DNA of 64,000 nt. Source: Bicyclus anynana (lineage: Eukaryota > Arthropoda > Insecta > Lepidoptera > Nymphalidae). The position numbers were made by a program, and so were the translations under genes. Positions 25,852-38,186 of the stretch are shown here, piece after piece. Under the pieces are notes generated by a model, which did no database searches, was not told where the DNA came from, and saw only the letters and a program-made list of their open reading frames with translations. The first letter of the stretch is position 1. The number at the start of each line of letters is the position of its first letter. The stretch is from the NCBI RefSeq assembly GCF_947172395.1, contig NC_069090.1:5962291-6026290 (forward strand), in the 5' to 3' direction.

Positions 25852-26389
25852 TATGTTGTCAGAGAATTTATAGGCTGTTCTTAATACTCTGAAATATCTC
25901 ATTATCATTATCAGTATAATTAAGCCTTGCGCCTATCACCAGAAGGAGCGAGCGATATAATAAGTATGTAGCATAAGTGCTCACCAACTTGTCATAAATT
26001 CATAAATAAATATGGTGGGCGCGACTGTCACGTAGACTTTTAAAGTTTCATATTACTGTCGATAGTATTAGGATAGCGTTATAACAGTATCTCGAAATTC
26101 TTGTGCTATATCTTTACCAGCTATTGTCAGGTGATGTTGTTTTGTTATTACCAAATAATGTTAGTGACGTCAACTGTAAAACCAAAAATTACAGCGTAAA
26201 AGAAACAAAAGTTTGAAAATAAGCAAGTCTTTGAAGATAAATAATTTATTGCTCCACTAAAACCTGCATAAGAAAGAAATGTTGATAAACATCGAACATT
26301 AAATATGTAACTGTTGACGATCGTAAAAGATGGAAGCCAGACGTAGTACATACATAAATATCACTTCGTAGGAAGTATAACTTTTATTA
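25852..26389 (+). repeat. 747-bp duplicated block, second copy, right part
   Basis: Copy of 23573-24105 with a 6-bp insertion and about ten substitutions. Confidence 0.9.
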
Positions 26390-26394
26390 GTTTG

Positions 26395-26960
26395 GCGTCG
26401 TAGAGCCGTACTTACGTTCGGCAAATTAAAAATAAAAAAGAAACTCCACGGACAATTTGCATGGAATCACATTCGTTTGATCTGTAATCTTGTCTTTTGA
26501 ACGGCGTTCGACTTAACTGATTGCGATGATTTTTCTCAACGCATGAGATGCATTGATATACGGGCCCATAAAATCCTCTTAGCGAGGAGTATATTAAGAT
26601 AGTCTCGATATTATCAGCATCCCGTGCGCGGGCGTTGCGTTCCGCTAATAGATCCGACAGGTGTGCCGCGGGGTGGTCTATTCGGGCTACGAATTTTTTG
26701 TTTACGTTTCACGAATTTATCGCATACGTTGACGTCTCGAGGCGCTTTTTTGATTCATGCACGCTGTCGCTTTTTAATACTGATTTACAATAAAAACAGA
26801 AATGTTTCACCGGCGATTGATGCTAGTTATGATTAATGTCGAGCCTTTGATGTCGGCAGCTATGAATCTATCGAGTTGGTTTCTGAATATCGACGCTCAG
26901 TGTGTATAAATAAACTAGCGCGAGGTGTACGCAAGTCTCTGATTCGTTTTAGTTAATTAT
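26395..26960. promoter_or_regulatory. GC-richer island (candidate conserved element)
   Basis: Rich in CG dinucleotides, with 'cgtgcgcgggcgttgcgttc' near 26622, an octamer ATTTGCAT at 26455-26462 and a TATAAATA word near 26905. The open frame at 26624-26836 has no recognisable domain. It may be a regulatory element or an old mobile-element remnant. Confidence 0.25.
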
Positions 26961-29226
26961 GGACTTATTAAGGTGTTCGCTTTCAGAGTAATAACGTTTA
27001 ATTTTGTTACCAATAATGAGAAAATTATTGACAGACAAGTGCTTATTTGTAGAACCCGGTAATCGGAGCGATATTAAATCTTGTGAGTTATTCTCACACA
27101 GTACGAGTACGTATAGAGCTACCACAAAAAAGTCCAATAATTGCAGTTTGAGAACGTTTACTAAATTCCAATAGATCGTATGAAAAAGTCAATTTTCCAT
27201 CGACGTTACACACGCTACGTTGTCACGGTAGGGCCAAATTACTCTTTTTTTGGACCGTTAAAATTAGACTAATCAGCATTGAGTACAAAGAATCACATCG
27301 CTTTCATCATCGACAAGATGATGTTTACTTCGTATCTTCCAAGAAGCCGACCCCAGCATTCAATACTTGGAAATAAATATGTGAGTTTGACATTTGCTTT
27401 CATGTACGCTCGCATGTTTCGTGTGTAATTATGGACATCGGCGCTGATAGGTGTCCTTAACGCTCTGGTGTTAGAGTTGAGTTTCGCTCGTCGATTTCAA
27501 CTAGATTTTTTGTTATTAAATTATCGTGCGTGGCGATTTCAGAGATGATAGGTTTGGTTTGATGGGTCGTCTGATTGCATCTCTTGTCGACGTTTCGAAT
27601 CCGCTGCTTTCTCTTTGATTGACTGCTATTAAAGGCGCGTTTGTCTTGTTTGACGTCTACGAGGTCAAAGGCAATCAGAGGCTGCTCATTGGTTTCGAAT
27701 TCGCATGAATCATTTGCGTTTCAGAGCAATAATAGACGTATACTTTGTCGCCCAGCCTCACGCGATCCAATCATTTTGAACTATAATAGTTTATATATAT
27801 CGCAAAATACTAATGTTTCGTATATAATAAATTTATCATATAAGTTGGATTTCTTAAAGCTTGTCTTTGTGTATTTTATTGGTTATTTATGCTTTATATT
27901 TCAAGAAATGGAAGCATGTAATTGTTTGCATTTTTATTAAACTATACCTGCTGCCTACTTAATGTATGACGTATATAATCTGTGTTTATTTCAATAATAT
28001 TCTTAATTTAGTGTATTAAAACATTGGTTCGTGTTTATTGGATATGTGAGAAAATCATTAGTCATTTTGCGTTCAAAGATAATTCACTGCCGAACTGACA
28101 GTAAGTTTACGACAGTCGAAACCTAATAAGAGGAACGTGTGCGTCGACCAAAAATAACAAAATTAAAATAAATCGAACGACAGACAGTCGTCATAAACTA
28201 ATTTCGAGTGTTTTCCTTTTTGTGTGCACAAAAATAGCGTCATCACTCTTTCATGTCCCGCTCCGGAGTGACATTAAGAATTTACAGATCGGGATTTACT
28301 GCAGCGCCATCTATGCTATTGAGGTGGAAGTCACGGCCATTGCCTGAAAAAAGATTCTTAAGAGTTACGTTTTAAACAAGTTAAAGAGGAATATAGAGCA
28401 TTAAGTCTTTATTCTAAAACATCTGACGCTTATGATTTTGTTCGCGTGAAATGTGTTTTATTCGAATAAGTTTTTTTTCGATCTCAATTGTTTTGCACAA
28501 GTTAAAAATTCTAACGATTGTTTCATAATATAAAGGTCGATTGTACGGTTGTTCTTTTGTTGGAGAAATATGTTTGTTTAGTGTTTACAAAGCTTAAGAA
28601 AAAAGTTTTTATGTCAAAGAGAGACTCACGTTAAGTTACGTTTGTCACGATTGTATATCGATAAACAAAACACAATATCAAGAATCAGTAGAAGTTTACC
28701 TAACAATTAGCTTTTTGTAGAGCTTTTTTTGACAGTTGTCTTTACGAAGTTAAATGGAAGTTGCGGCCCAATCAAAACCAATTCACTGAAGGCATAATCA
28801 AAAAAGTTGTTTCGGAACAGAATCGTTTATCGGTTGTCATCAAAAAGAAATAACATTTCAACCCTTCTATACCACTTAATTAAAATCGAGTGAGATCTCG
28901 GAAAAAGAAAAGAAAACAAAAAGCTGGGGGAAAAGTTTGTCACTTCGTTCGATAGGGTTTATCAAAAAAATATTATGGAAACTCGTTCGTAAATGGGAAT
29001 CATAGAAATCAAATTTGTAATGTTGATTTTTAAGGGTTCCGAAGTCTGAAGGACTTATTGCCTACGTCCTTATGCGTTTCTATGCCATTGAAAGGTTTCG
29101 TGTTCTTTCTAAATTTCTAGGAAACTAATGTTTGCTAAATAATCTCAGCATGTTAGAAAATACTTTGATATATTTTTATGTAGATGATATCCGGTGATAT
29201 TAAAGAGATTGGAGATTAATGGACTA
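26961..29226. other. Non-coding stretch with a second GC-richer island
   Basis: The part at 27440-27780 is GC-richer. It holds a CTTTGAT (TCF-like) word near 27613 and AGGTCAAAGGCA (nuclear-receptor DR1-like) at 27662-27673. A reverse TAGATGGCGCT motif lies at 28303-28313. No exon was seen. Confidence 0.35.
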
Positions 29227-29615
29227 TACAGGGTGATTCGGTCTTTAGTGCGGATATTTTTTTTCGTGGTTCTGTATCATTAATAGAATATAAATCTACA
29301 AACAGTTCGATACATTTTATGTAATTTTTTTTTTTAATTTATGTCTCTAAAATAACAAAATAATGTATATATTATTACTAAACAAGATATATTCAGCTTA
29401 AAAGTGATCTGGTGACGTTCTTTAGGTATCAAACGAAAATAAAATAAACGCACAATAGGGTGACCCTAAAATTCTGTTCAAAAGTAAATAACTTTAGCTA
29501 ACGATAATTTTGTTATTTTTGAGTTAAAAAAAAAAAAGAAAAAATACGTGATCATTAAATTTTGTTTATGTACAAAATATAAAAATATCCGCACTAAAAA
29601 AAATTTCTTCCTGTA
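29227..29615. mobile_element. MITE, first of two nearly identical copies
   Basis: A 389-bp element bounded by TACAGG and CCTGTA and flanked by TA on both sides. The inverted ends share TACAGG and, after a short different stretch, TTTAGTGCGGATATTTTT. TA target duplication and a TACAGGGTG start fit the Tc1/mariner group, but the parent transposon is not in the window. The element has no coding capacity. It matches 48355-48742 with only about five differences, so both moved recently. Confidence 0.85.
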
Positions 29616-29617
29616 TA

Positions 29618-30391
29618 GTGACTCATTTAACAAGATTATGTACGAGTAGGTCCCCATTGTTATAATATGACATTCATGAAAAATTTAATTTATAATGAAA
29701 TCAATTTTGTATTGATGATTAAAAGTTTGGTCCACTGCAGATGGATATTTTTCAGGTATAGCTATGTCTTCTTCTATTTGATGTGGATAGTGACGAACCC
29801 GTATATCTGCATCCCGACCGGGAAAGCGACTTTGAGGTCTTATTTTCAGTTTTTTTTATATTAAAATTTTCATATACGAGTATGTACAAGTTTTTGAGTA
29901 TAAAACCATCAGCCATATTGAATTTACAGCGATCCTCTGTGAAGAGTATTGCGAAGCTTAAACTGATTTTGTGTAGATTCCATTTACGGCAGTGAAAAAT
30001 AGCCTATTGAGGGATAAACAAATAAAGCCTCCAATTCACTACAACGCAGATTTCGGCGATTCAATGCACTAATGACGGCGTGTGAATGGCAAGAATTCAG
30101 TTGCACCGTCCGTAGCCATTCACTCGGTGCATGGTTTTTTGAATTAATTCGTTTTTTGCCTATTTTCCCTTGCCTTTTAACATTTATGTACTAGTTAGGA
30201 AAACTGGTGTTTAGTGCTCACATATGTGAAGAGCTAAGTTTACTGATGTAGTACATCAGTTGTATGTATAATTTTACAATCAATAGAGATTTTTATTTGT
30301 GTAGAACTTAACTTTTTTATATGTATATAAATACCGTCTCCCCATTGAAATGAGCTTTATGAAACATAGCATAAATAATTTCTTAAAGTAG
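29618..30391. other. Non-coding stretch
   Basis: An acidic reading frame (roughly 29783-29850) looks protein-like for about 20 residues, but it has no splice context I trust. No repeat was recognised. Confidence 0.4.
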
Positions 30392-30647
30392 TCTATGTGT
30401 AAGCAAGTATTTAGTCGACTGGTTTCGAATATCAGTCAAACCATTTTTATGCATCTTTAAAGAAATCTCTACAATTTGAATGTACCTACATTCATTTTGC
30501 CCAAAATAATTTTGTCATATCTTTTTTCCAAAAATGTTTATTAATATAAATATGCCAATGAAAAATTTTCATATTTATTGGCGTCTGTTTTGTGACACCT
30601 GTAGAGCAATGAATACCTACTTGTAATTGATATATATGATATACTTA

Positions 30648-30954
30648 GGCCGTGATAGCTCAGTGGATATGACCTCTGCCTCAGATTTCGGAGGGTGTAG
30701 GTTCGAATCCGGTCCGGGGCATGCACCTCCATCTTTTCAGTTGTGTGCATTTTAAGAAATTAAATATCACGTGTCTCAAACGGTGAAGGAAAACATCGTG
30801 AGGAAACCTGCATACTTAATTCTCTGCGTGTGTGAAGTCTGCCAATCCGCATTGGGCCAGCGTGGTGGACTATTGGCCTAACCCCTCTCATTCTAAGAGG
30901 AGACTCGAGCTCAGCAGTGAGCCGAATATGGGTTGATGATGATGATGATGATGA
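30648..30954 (+). mobile_element. Second SINE family, complete copy
   Basis: Head GGCCGTGATAGCTCAGTGG with B box AGGTTCGAATCCGGTC, body as in 15388-15695, and a tail ending in (gat)n. About 15 bp of the body after 'cctgcata' are missing. The microsatellite tail is typical for the family. Confidence 0.88.
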
Positions 30955-31003
30955 ATTGATACCGTATTATTATTTTGTTTACATACACATATTGTGTTTA
31001 AGT

Positions 31004-31300
31004 GCTTCAACGTCTAGTGGTCAGCCTATGTGGCTTAGAATCACGAGATCGTAGGTTTGAGTCCTGGGTCGGGATCTGTAGGATCTATGAAATATTAAGC
31101 TTTTATTTATTTTACAAAATGCTTAGCAGGGATTCCGGTAATAGCTAGTTATATACCAATGTTTTAGAGATCATGATAAGCTGGTCAAACATTATTAAAA
31201 TATTTAACAGATTAATCGTTACACAATCATTATCAAGTATTGGAGCTGTATGGTGGGTCAAAGCTTCCTATGCCTTTGTATGGATGATGATAATATGTCA
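31004..31300 (+). mobile_element. Third SINE family, complete-looking copy
   Basis: The head reads 'gcttcaacgtctagtggtca' with TAGGTTTGAGTCCTGGG as the B box. The body includes 'gattccggtaatagctagtt', and the tail ends in 'gatgatgataata'. It was duplicated together with its flanks to 31621-31920. Confidence 0.7.
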
Positions 31301-31309
31301 TATGTGACA

Positions 31310-31541
31310 TTTTTTTTTTATTATTCTTTACAAGTTAGCGCTTGACTACAATCTCACCTGATGGTAAGTGATGATGCATTGATCTAAGATGGAAACGGGC
31401 TAACTTGTTATGAGGAGGATGAAAATCCACACTCCTTTCGGTTTCTACACGACATCGTACCGGAACGCTAAATCGCTTGGCGGTACGTCTTTGTCGGTAG
31501 GGTGGTAACTAGCCACGGCCTAAGCCTCCCACCAGCCAAAC
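31310..31541 (-). mobile_element. tRNA-derived SINE (Metulj-like), head missing at duplication boundary
   Basis: A well-preserved minus-strand body from the poly(T) side (31310) to 'agcctcccaccagcc'. The head is cut off exactly where the second copy of the segmental duplication begins. The insertion therefore probably preceded or caused the rearrangement. Confidence 0.85.
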
Positions 31542-31544
31542 TAC

Positions 31545-31930
31545 TCTATGTGTAAGCAAGTATTTAGTCGACTGGTTTCGAATATCAGTCAAACCATTTT
31601 TTATACACATATTGTGTTTAAGTGCTTCAACGTCTAGTGGTCAGCCTATGTGCCTTAGAATCACGAGATCGTAGGTTTGAGTCCTGGGTCGGGATCTGTA
31701 GGATATACGAAATATTAAGCTTTTCTTTATTTCAAGAAATGCTTAGCCCGGATTCCGGAAATAGCTAGTTATATACCAGTGTTTTAGAGATCACGATAAG
31801 CTGGTCAAACATTATTAAAATATTTAACAGATTAATCGTTACACAATCATTATCAAGTATTGGAGCAGTATGGTGGGTCTAAGCTCCATATCCTATGCCT
31901 TTGTATGGATGATGATAATAGACTGATGAT
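31545..31930 (+). repeat. Segmental duplication, second copy (with third-family SINE)
   Basis: Copy of 30392-30448 fused directly to a copy of 30983-31310. It carries the second copy of the third-family SINE (31621-31920). The two copies differ by a handful of substitutions. Confidence 0.85.
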
Positions 31931-33476
31931 GATGATGTGTGATATATGTGACATATGATATTTTTACTATCACGCTTGACTGTCTATATCCAAGTGGTGA
32001 TTCTTCAAAACAACTATTGCTTAATTGGCCCGTACAGAGCTCGTTTGTAGTAAGTACCACGTGATATTTATTTAGTGCAAGGATTACCAACGTTCGGTGC
32101 CGATCAATCATTCCATTGAACATATCCTGTTCCCCCGCTATAGGGCTGGCTTGATTGATTGTCGATGATTGAAAATCGAGAATATCGATATTTCATGTGT
32201 ATGTTGAACAATCGAATATTATGGTTTGTTTAGCTCTATTTTCGTCATTGTTGTAAAATTTGTTATAAAAGGTTATTTTATGAGTTTTGTAAATAGTATA
32301 TATTATTTTTTGACTTAGTGGATAGTATATGTGGTCTCGAATCATCAGATCCTGAGTTCTTAAGGTAGAGGTTTCAAATATACTACTGCATGCATTAATG
32401 GAATTTTTTCTTTCTTTTGTGAAATTCTGATTAATAAAGAGATAAAATATTAAAGCCTGCATAATTTAAACAGTGTAAACAAACTTGAACTTTTATGTGA
32501 TAGCAACTTTTATAATAGACTAATAAAAATCTTCCATGACCACTCAATGTTCAGAAATAACGAACAATGATGAAATTTTAGGCTATTATACCTATTCTTT
32601 TAATAAGCAGTTGTTTGAATAATGTTTGCAGAATTAATTCAATAAATTAATCTGTACGGTTAGTTATTAATTAAAATATTTAATTACATAAATTTTAAAA
32701 TAGCAACTTTGCTGACATTACATTAGTTGCTGCAAAAATTAGTAGATGAAAGTATTTCTGGAGTGCCCGGAAGAACAGGACATAATTTATATACAATAAC
32801 TACGTAACATTAGATGTTATATGTATTGTTGTATAATGAAAATGATAAATTATTTAATATAATAAAAATATCAGTTATCGATAGTGGTCCATCTCTAAAT
32901 GTAGCCAACTGTCAAATCCAATTCAACATTGCCCCCGCGCATGTAATTGATTTATTGATCGTACGTTACATTCGATACGCGATGGCTGCGCGCGCGCACC
33001 GCAAGGCTATTGCATCCTTTAACTATAATTTTCTAGCCAGTTAACCGGGTGACCTCATAGACACAACTCATCCTTTCCAATACGGGATGTAATGATATAT
33101 CCATTTTGATATCCTTTAGTGTTACTTTTATTGATGGATTCGAGACAATTTAGTGAACTTTTATTGTAGCAATGAGTCTTGGGCAGTCACTTAAAAGCAA
33201 TAACTTTCAATTAACATTTACTGTAGATTTACACAATTTTCAGGGCCTAGATCTAAATATACAAGTATATCCGGTTTTTCTGATCACAGTCGGTCTTTGT
33301 CAGTGGCGGAATGTAGAGTACACTAATTGTGTTCCAGCATCACTGAAGGTAGGTACATTAAAATAAATCCCGCAAAGCTTTTCTCAAGATGAATTTGGTC
33401 ATTTGGTTCTTGAAATGCGATCGCAATAAGGTAATTTACTATATTATGAACGTAATAAATTGTTTTATATTCTTAC
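31931..33476. other. Intron-side stretch downstream of the cut exon
   Basis: Minus-strand intron 3' of the exon at 33477, starting with donor GTAAGA. A CG-rich patch (32930-33010, with GCGCGCGC) may be conserved DNA. No further exon was recognised, so the next exon lies below this point or outside the window. Confidence 0.45.
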
Positions 33477-33806
33477 CTCTTTTTCTTTCGCAGCGAGCTC
33501 GTTCTCCAAGGTACTGCTCTGATTGACTACAGGACTACTTCTCGAGGAATTGCTATTACTCCTTGCTGTGGCAGCCATTTCTATTTTTTGTTCTATATCC
33601 TCATCAATGTCTGGCGATGTTCTTTTCTCTTGTTTGATGTCTGGACTAAATCTATCGGGTATTCTTGTTTCTGTTCCCTGATCTCTCGTGGGTTCTAAGT
33701 GAGAGCCATTGGTTTTTGAGGGTACTGTCGCTTGGAGGGGCGTCGGACTGGTGGTAGCTAGCTGTTCTTTCAGCGTCGTTACCTCCTTCTCCGCCAGGGT
33801 AGCTCG
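33477..33806 (-). CDS. ct: cut (CUX family) homeodomain protein, internal coiled-coil exon
   Basis: One internal exon of 330 bp, 110 codons, phase 0 at both ends. The acceptor is TTTGTTTCAG before 33806 and the donor is GTAAGA at 33476-33471. The peptide starts RATLAEKEVTTLKEQLATTS and ends SSTLENELAAKEKE. These ends line up with the CASP/CUX coiled-coil segments of the type AEREAETLREQL and SSLEVELAAKERE in vertebrate CUX1. Between them lies an 80-residue Ser/Thr/Pro and acid-rich linker (DIDEDIEQK at about 72-80), much longer than in CUX1. Cut is a nuclear transcription factor with a coiled-coil N-terminus, Cut repeats and a homeodomain. In insects it acts at the wing margin, in sensory organs and in Malpighian tubules. 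The Cut repeats and homeodomain are not in this window. The assignment rests on recalled family features; a protein search would settle it. Confidence 0.8.
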
Positions 33807-35040
33807 CTGAAACAAATAAATTAACAGATTAATTAATTATATATAATTTAAGTATTTTATTAACAGTTAAGGCACTAAAATATGAATTAACCACAATTTA
33901 TAATTCATTGTAATTTACTGTAGTAACTCGTTACGTTATGTTACTGAACCTTCACGCTTCTTCATTCTGTTGCCAACTTTAAATTACTTTAAAGTATTGC
34001 ATTGGATTTTAAACTATATTTCTTTATTGTTAAGGCTTGCTCAAGTGTATATTATTTGCTGGTATATGCATAGTGCAATAGAGGAAACATCGATTCGCAT
34101 TCGCTTTTCCACGTGTTGTGTTTAATCTAATTACCAATCAGTTCCCATAGCCTATTTGTTCTTGTGACCGGTGACGTAGAATCCTTTGTGCTACTTCCTG
34201 TGCCATTCATTGCCTGTTCATTTGGAAATCTCTAGATCTCATTAAAACGGATGCGTAATGTTGATTATTGGCCGGCACAAAAATCCCTTTTTTCATTTGC
34301 TAACTACTCGACCGTTTTGGTTTTGTCTGCATTAATGGACAGAACTGCATTTTCATTACAATCTGTATTGTTTTTGTGTACAATACCATTCAATATTCGT
34401 CATTAAAAAACGTTAATAGGCCGTGATGATGTACGATGATAAAATAACTTTAGCCCATTATTATCTGTTTAATGTCGAATACGGTACCAAATCGGCTTTG
34501 GGAAGTAGTGATCGTCATTGACAATTTTTTTTACCATAAGCTCACCCACCCGCATTCGAGCAGCATGGTCAGTCTAAACTCTCATCTACAATGAGGTTTG
34601 GCGCTGTAATATGCCGTTACACTAAGCTGATAATAATAATGATGACTGACGCTGAATTACAGCCGTTTCAGAGTTCGAACGACGCATTGTTTTGCAGGTA
34701 TTAATTAGTTTAATAACACCATATAGTAATTCAATAAAACGGTGAAATTGATCGCTTTCAAATGAGAATTAAATGATGGAAAAATATTTGAAATGCACGC
34801 TGCGTGGACGCGTGACGTGGACAGATAACATCGTCTGCAGCACTGCTTAGGGTGCTGGCAGACTGGATGAGTTATGTTCTACACTGTAGGTTTCTACTAA
34901 GCTGAATGATGCTAGTTTTATGTAACAGGAGATTCTACTATAGTCTTATTAGTTAAATAAAATGTTCAAAGCAAATATTTGTCTGTGATTTGTCCTTTCG
35001 ACAGTTGTTGTTCTCATCATTTTAATTGTTGTATAATTTT
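33807..35040. other. Intron-side stretch upstream of the cut exon
   Basis: No second coiled-coil exon was found. A SINE tail of the third family seems to lie at 34540-34640 ('gcgctgtaatatgccgttac' and 'ctgataataataatgatgac'). The rest is AT-rich. Confidence 0.4.
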
Positions 35041-35162
35041 ACTAATCGACGCCGTGTGGGTTTCCGTAGGAATACGGGGATAAAAAATTCAGTAGTTCCT
35101 AAGATTAGTTCGATCAAGCAAACAAGCAAACAAATTCTTCAGCTTTATAATATTAGTATAGA
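35041..35162 (-). mobile_element. Helitron-like element, internally deleted
   Basis: On the minus strand it starts exactly TCTATACTAATATTATAAAG at 35162 and runs to the 'ccacacggcgtcg' region before an eroded CTAG end. Only about 120 bp remain between good ends. Confidence 0.7.
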
Positions 35163-36108
35163 TTTATTATTATTTACTTATGGTAAATAAATCATTGATC
35201 TTCCATGATCCTCTTGCTTTCTTTGAAATAAAAATATGAAAAGATGTTTTATAATTAAACATTTTTTACGTGTATGCATCAATTATATGAATAATATAAT
35301 TCCTTGAATAAAATTATTTCAATTAAAAATAGCCGGTATTGCAAACGGATGTTAGTAGCAATTAAATACATATAATGCAAAAAAAAATATATCAGAACAA
35401 TAAAGACAATAAATATACATCTCATTTTCTACTATCCACAGTTTGTCATGTACTCGACATCTTTACTGGTAATTGGCTGCCTCTATTTCTTGTGCATTAT
35501 TGCATGAAGCCTTATAGATATTGCGTTCACGCACATCTCGCTTGGTCCGATGAAATCACTGATTGCCGGATTAATAGCGTAGATTCACCCGACAATTAGT
35601 GCTTATCTTTCATTCAATTCATTTGTTTGATTACCTCCTTTCAAAGATTTAAAAGCATTGGCTAATGGGTAAACCGTAGACAGAGAAAGAAATAGACAAT
35701 TGATTGGCGTGCCGTTATAAGTTAAAACATTTTGTAGTGATGTTGCCATCACAACCTTATTATACTAAACAATTTTTGTACCAATTCATTTGCAACAAGT
35801 TGAAGCTGTAGTTTTGTGTTCACACTACGATTATTTTTTTAAAACAAATAAAAATCGATTACTAATTTACAACTGTCAAACATGTTTGACCCGTCGTTGT
35901 GCCTAAAAACAACATGTGTCATGACACCGAATATCGAATTGCCTTGTCTTACTTTACTGAGTTCACGCATAAGTTGTTGTCATTTTTGAGAGAATGCGGT
36001 GGAAATTAAATGAAATTAAAAAATATATTTTAATGTTTCCTATTTGTCTATTTAACCTGTCTACGGGTTAAACACCTATTTTGAAATAATACTTTTTTTC
36101 TGTTTTAG
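35163..36108. other. Non-coding AT-rich stretch
   Basis: No gene or recognised repeat was found. It ends in a strong pyrimidine tract and AG at 36107-36108, the acceptor of the next candidate exon. Confidence 0.45.
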
Positions 36109-36250
36109 CAATAATTTCGAATTCTATTATTAGAAACGCTTACAGAGGTGACAGAGCATTTGTGATGCGTTCAACTCATAATCAGCATCATGATTCAGAC
36201 AATAACGACAGCAGTGATCAATCACACTCAATTGCCGCAGAAGATGTTAC
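36109..36250 (+). CDS. Candidate internal exon of an unknown plus-strand gene
   Basis: The acceptor is a pyrimidine tract (actttttttctgttttag) before 36109 and the donor is a full consensus GTAAGT at 36251. Exactly one frame is open through all 142 bp: two bases, 46 codons, two bases. The peptide runs IISNSIIRNAYRGDRAFVMR and then through a His/Asp/Asn/Ser-rich part (QHHDSDNNDSSDQSHS) to AAEDV. Composition suggests a disordered regulatory segment. I do not recognise the protein. It lies on the strand opposite the cut exon and 2.3 kb upstream of it, so it would be a nested or overlapping antisense gene. No neighbouring exon was found. A chance arrangement is possible. Confidence 0.4.
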
Positions 36251-37935
36251 GTAAGTGTACGACAATACTTTAGTTTCAGCCTACGTTCGAGGATTAAGTG
36301 GGAGGCATGTTAACAGATAGAACAAATAGATTCAATAGCGCATTAATCTAGATTATATTGTAAATATGCATTATTACAGTCGAAGTACTCATTTCCTTGA
36401 AACAGCGTGATTAAATTAATGCACAAGATCTCATATTATTGTATTAATTGCGAAACTAAAATTAAACGAGTGTTCTGCGCTTGTAATTCTCAGGTGCTAG
36501 AAATTAAAATTTGCGGTTTATAGCGTTAATAAGCTATTCTTTTTAACTGTATGTATAAGGTGTGTGCATAACCATATTAGGATTATGATAATTATTTTTG
36601 AAAATAAGTTAGTGGGTACTTTAAAAACGGTGAACGAATTACGTAAAAAATTATTAATGAACATAACGATTTAAAGCGAAGAAAATAAGGTGAAATCAGC
36701 AACAATAGTCAACAATATGAAAGATTACACGAATTTATAATTTGTAAGCAGACGTTCTAATTCTAATTATATAAAACCATTTCAATTTTCGACCGAATAA
36801 TCTTATGTTTACAACTAGAAAGTTAGAAATTGTTCGAAAGCGATGCAAGCATTGCGGTCATTCATTAAAAATCATGAATGTTTGCCTACTCAATTACACA
36901 CGTCGCGGTTCAAGCAAGTTTAATTGTGTGAACGGTAACATAAAATGTAATAAAAATAATTTTGGACCATTAAAAATAACCGAAACTTCAAATATTAGAA
37001 GAAATTTTTATAATTACGATTGTAACGGCGCTGCGACAACACCCAAATACTTTAATGTGAGAAAACTTCACAATGACGAAAGTCTATGGACATGATAATT
37101 AGACATTGATTTATTTTCGTTTTACACAAACAATAGTGATGCCATAGATAACAATGAGACTGGACTTACAGTTTGAAATTATTTTTAACATTCAAGAACT
37201 AATTGCTTTGCTAGCTATTTTTGCAAAATAACTTTAACGATAAATAATAATTACTCAGGAGAATATTGTTAAATAACAAAATACAATTGTATTAAGTTAA
37301 TTATTATTAGTATTCAGTTTCCTATTTAAACAGCAGACTTTAAACTAAGACTGTTTTGTATTGTTTTTATGTTAAGTTATTAGACGATATGTCAATTATC
37401 AGTTTAAAAAGATAGTCATATAGATGGTTTAAAGAGAAAGATTCCGTTTAATGTATTTCACTAAAAGCCTGCTATCTCAAACTTTTACCTCGGCATTTAT
37501 CACGAAACAAACAAATCGAACCCGATTAGTGGCAGACAATGGCGATGTTTCGAACAATACAACCTTCAATCCCACCGCGTCTGTATTAATTTCTGTCCTT
37601 TCATCGGTATTCATCAATCGGGCCTCTATTTAATAAATTTCGGAATAGCTTATTCAAAGTTTGAGAATTATTAATATTATTTTGTTTTGTTTCGCATCTG
37701 AGATTTAAAACCAAATACCTAAGATTGATTAAATAATAAAATACAATTTTACTCTATTATTTCTTATATCGATATTGAATCTGCATTTCTCTATCTCTCG
37801 TGGTGTGAGCACCTTTTTATAGAATAATTCAGTTTCTGTATTATGTTTCTTTTTTCTTTTTAGTACGTAATTTAAAATTAAAATATATATATCAATATGG
37901 TTAGATTTACCAGACGATGGTGCGGTAGGATAAAG
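36251..37935. other. Non-coding stretch
   Basis: The open frame at 36805-37095 is cysteine-containing (RCKHCGH near its start) but has no recognised domain or splice support. No repeat was seen. Confidence 0.4.
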
Positions 37936-38186
37936 TGTTTTCAAGATGATATTGGATAGAAGCAGGCGTTACTTTGCGGAAGTTCATCATGATTATATAA
38001 TGATTTATTTATTTTGCAATTTCACGTTGTAGAGTCAACATCTCCTGAGGATGCTCCGGTTTCGGGGTGAAACGTACGTAGAGAGTATTTTGTCGGACCT
38101 GGGTGACGTTGTCGCATGGGTTCGTCGACTTTTCGCGGATGATAGCAAAATAAATAAATCATTATATAATCATGTTTTCAAGATGA
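37936..38186 (-). mobile_element. Short retroposed LINE end with 14-bp target-site duplication
   Basis: The word tgttttcaagatga at 37936-37949 recurs exactly at 38173-38186. The 223 bp between them read on the minus strand as 'caccccgaaaccggagcatc', then 'ctcaggagatgttga', ending 'cgcctgcttctatccaata'. A related 3' fragment lies at 15015-15077. Long target duplications and 5' truncation fit target-primed reverse transcription. The ends also contain complementary words around 'attatataatgatttattta'. The parent LINE is not identified. Confidence 0.75.

Larger units (their letters stand above)
30392..31310 (+). repeat. Segmental duplication, first copy
   Basis: Two blocks of this segment recur downstream: 30392-30448 at 31545-31601 and 30983-31310 at 31603-31930. 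The intervening 534 bp (30449-30982), which include a SINE, are absent from the second copy. The right block contains a SINE of the third family. Confidence 0.85.
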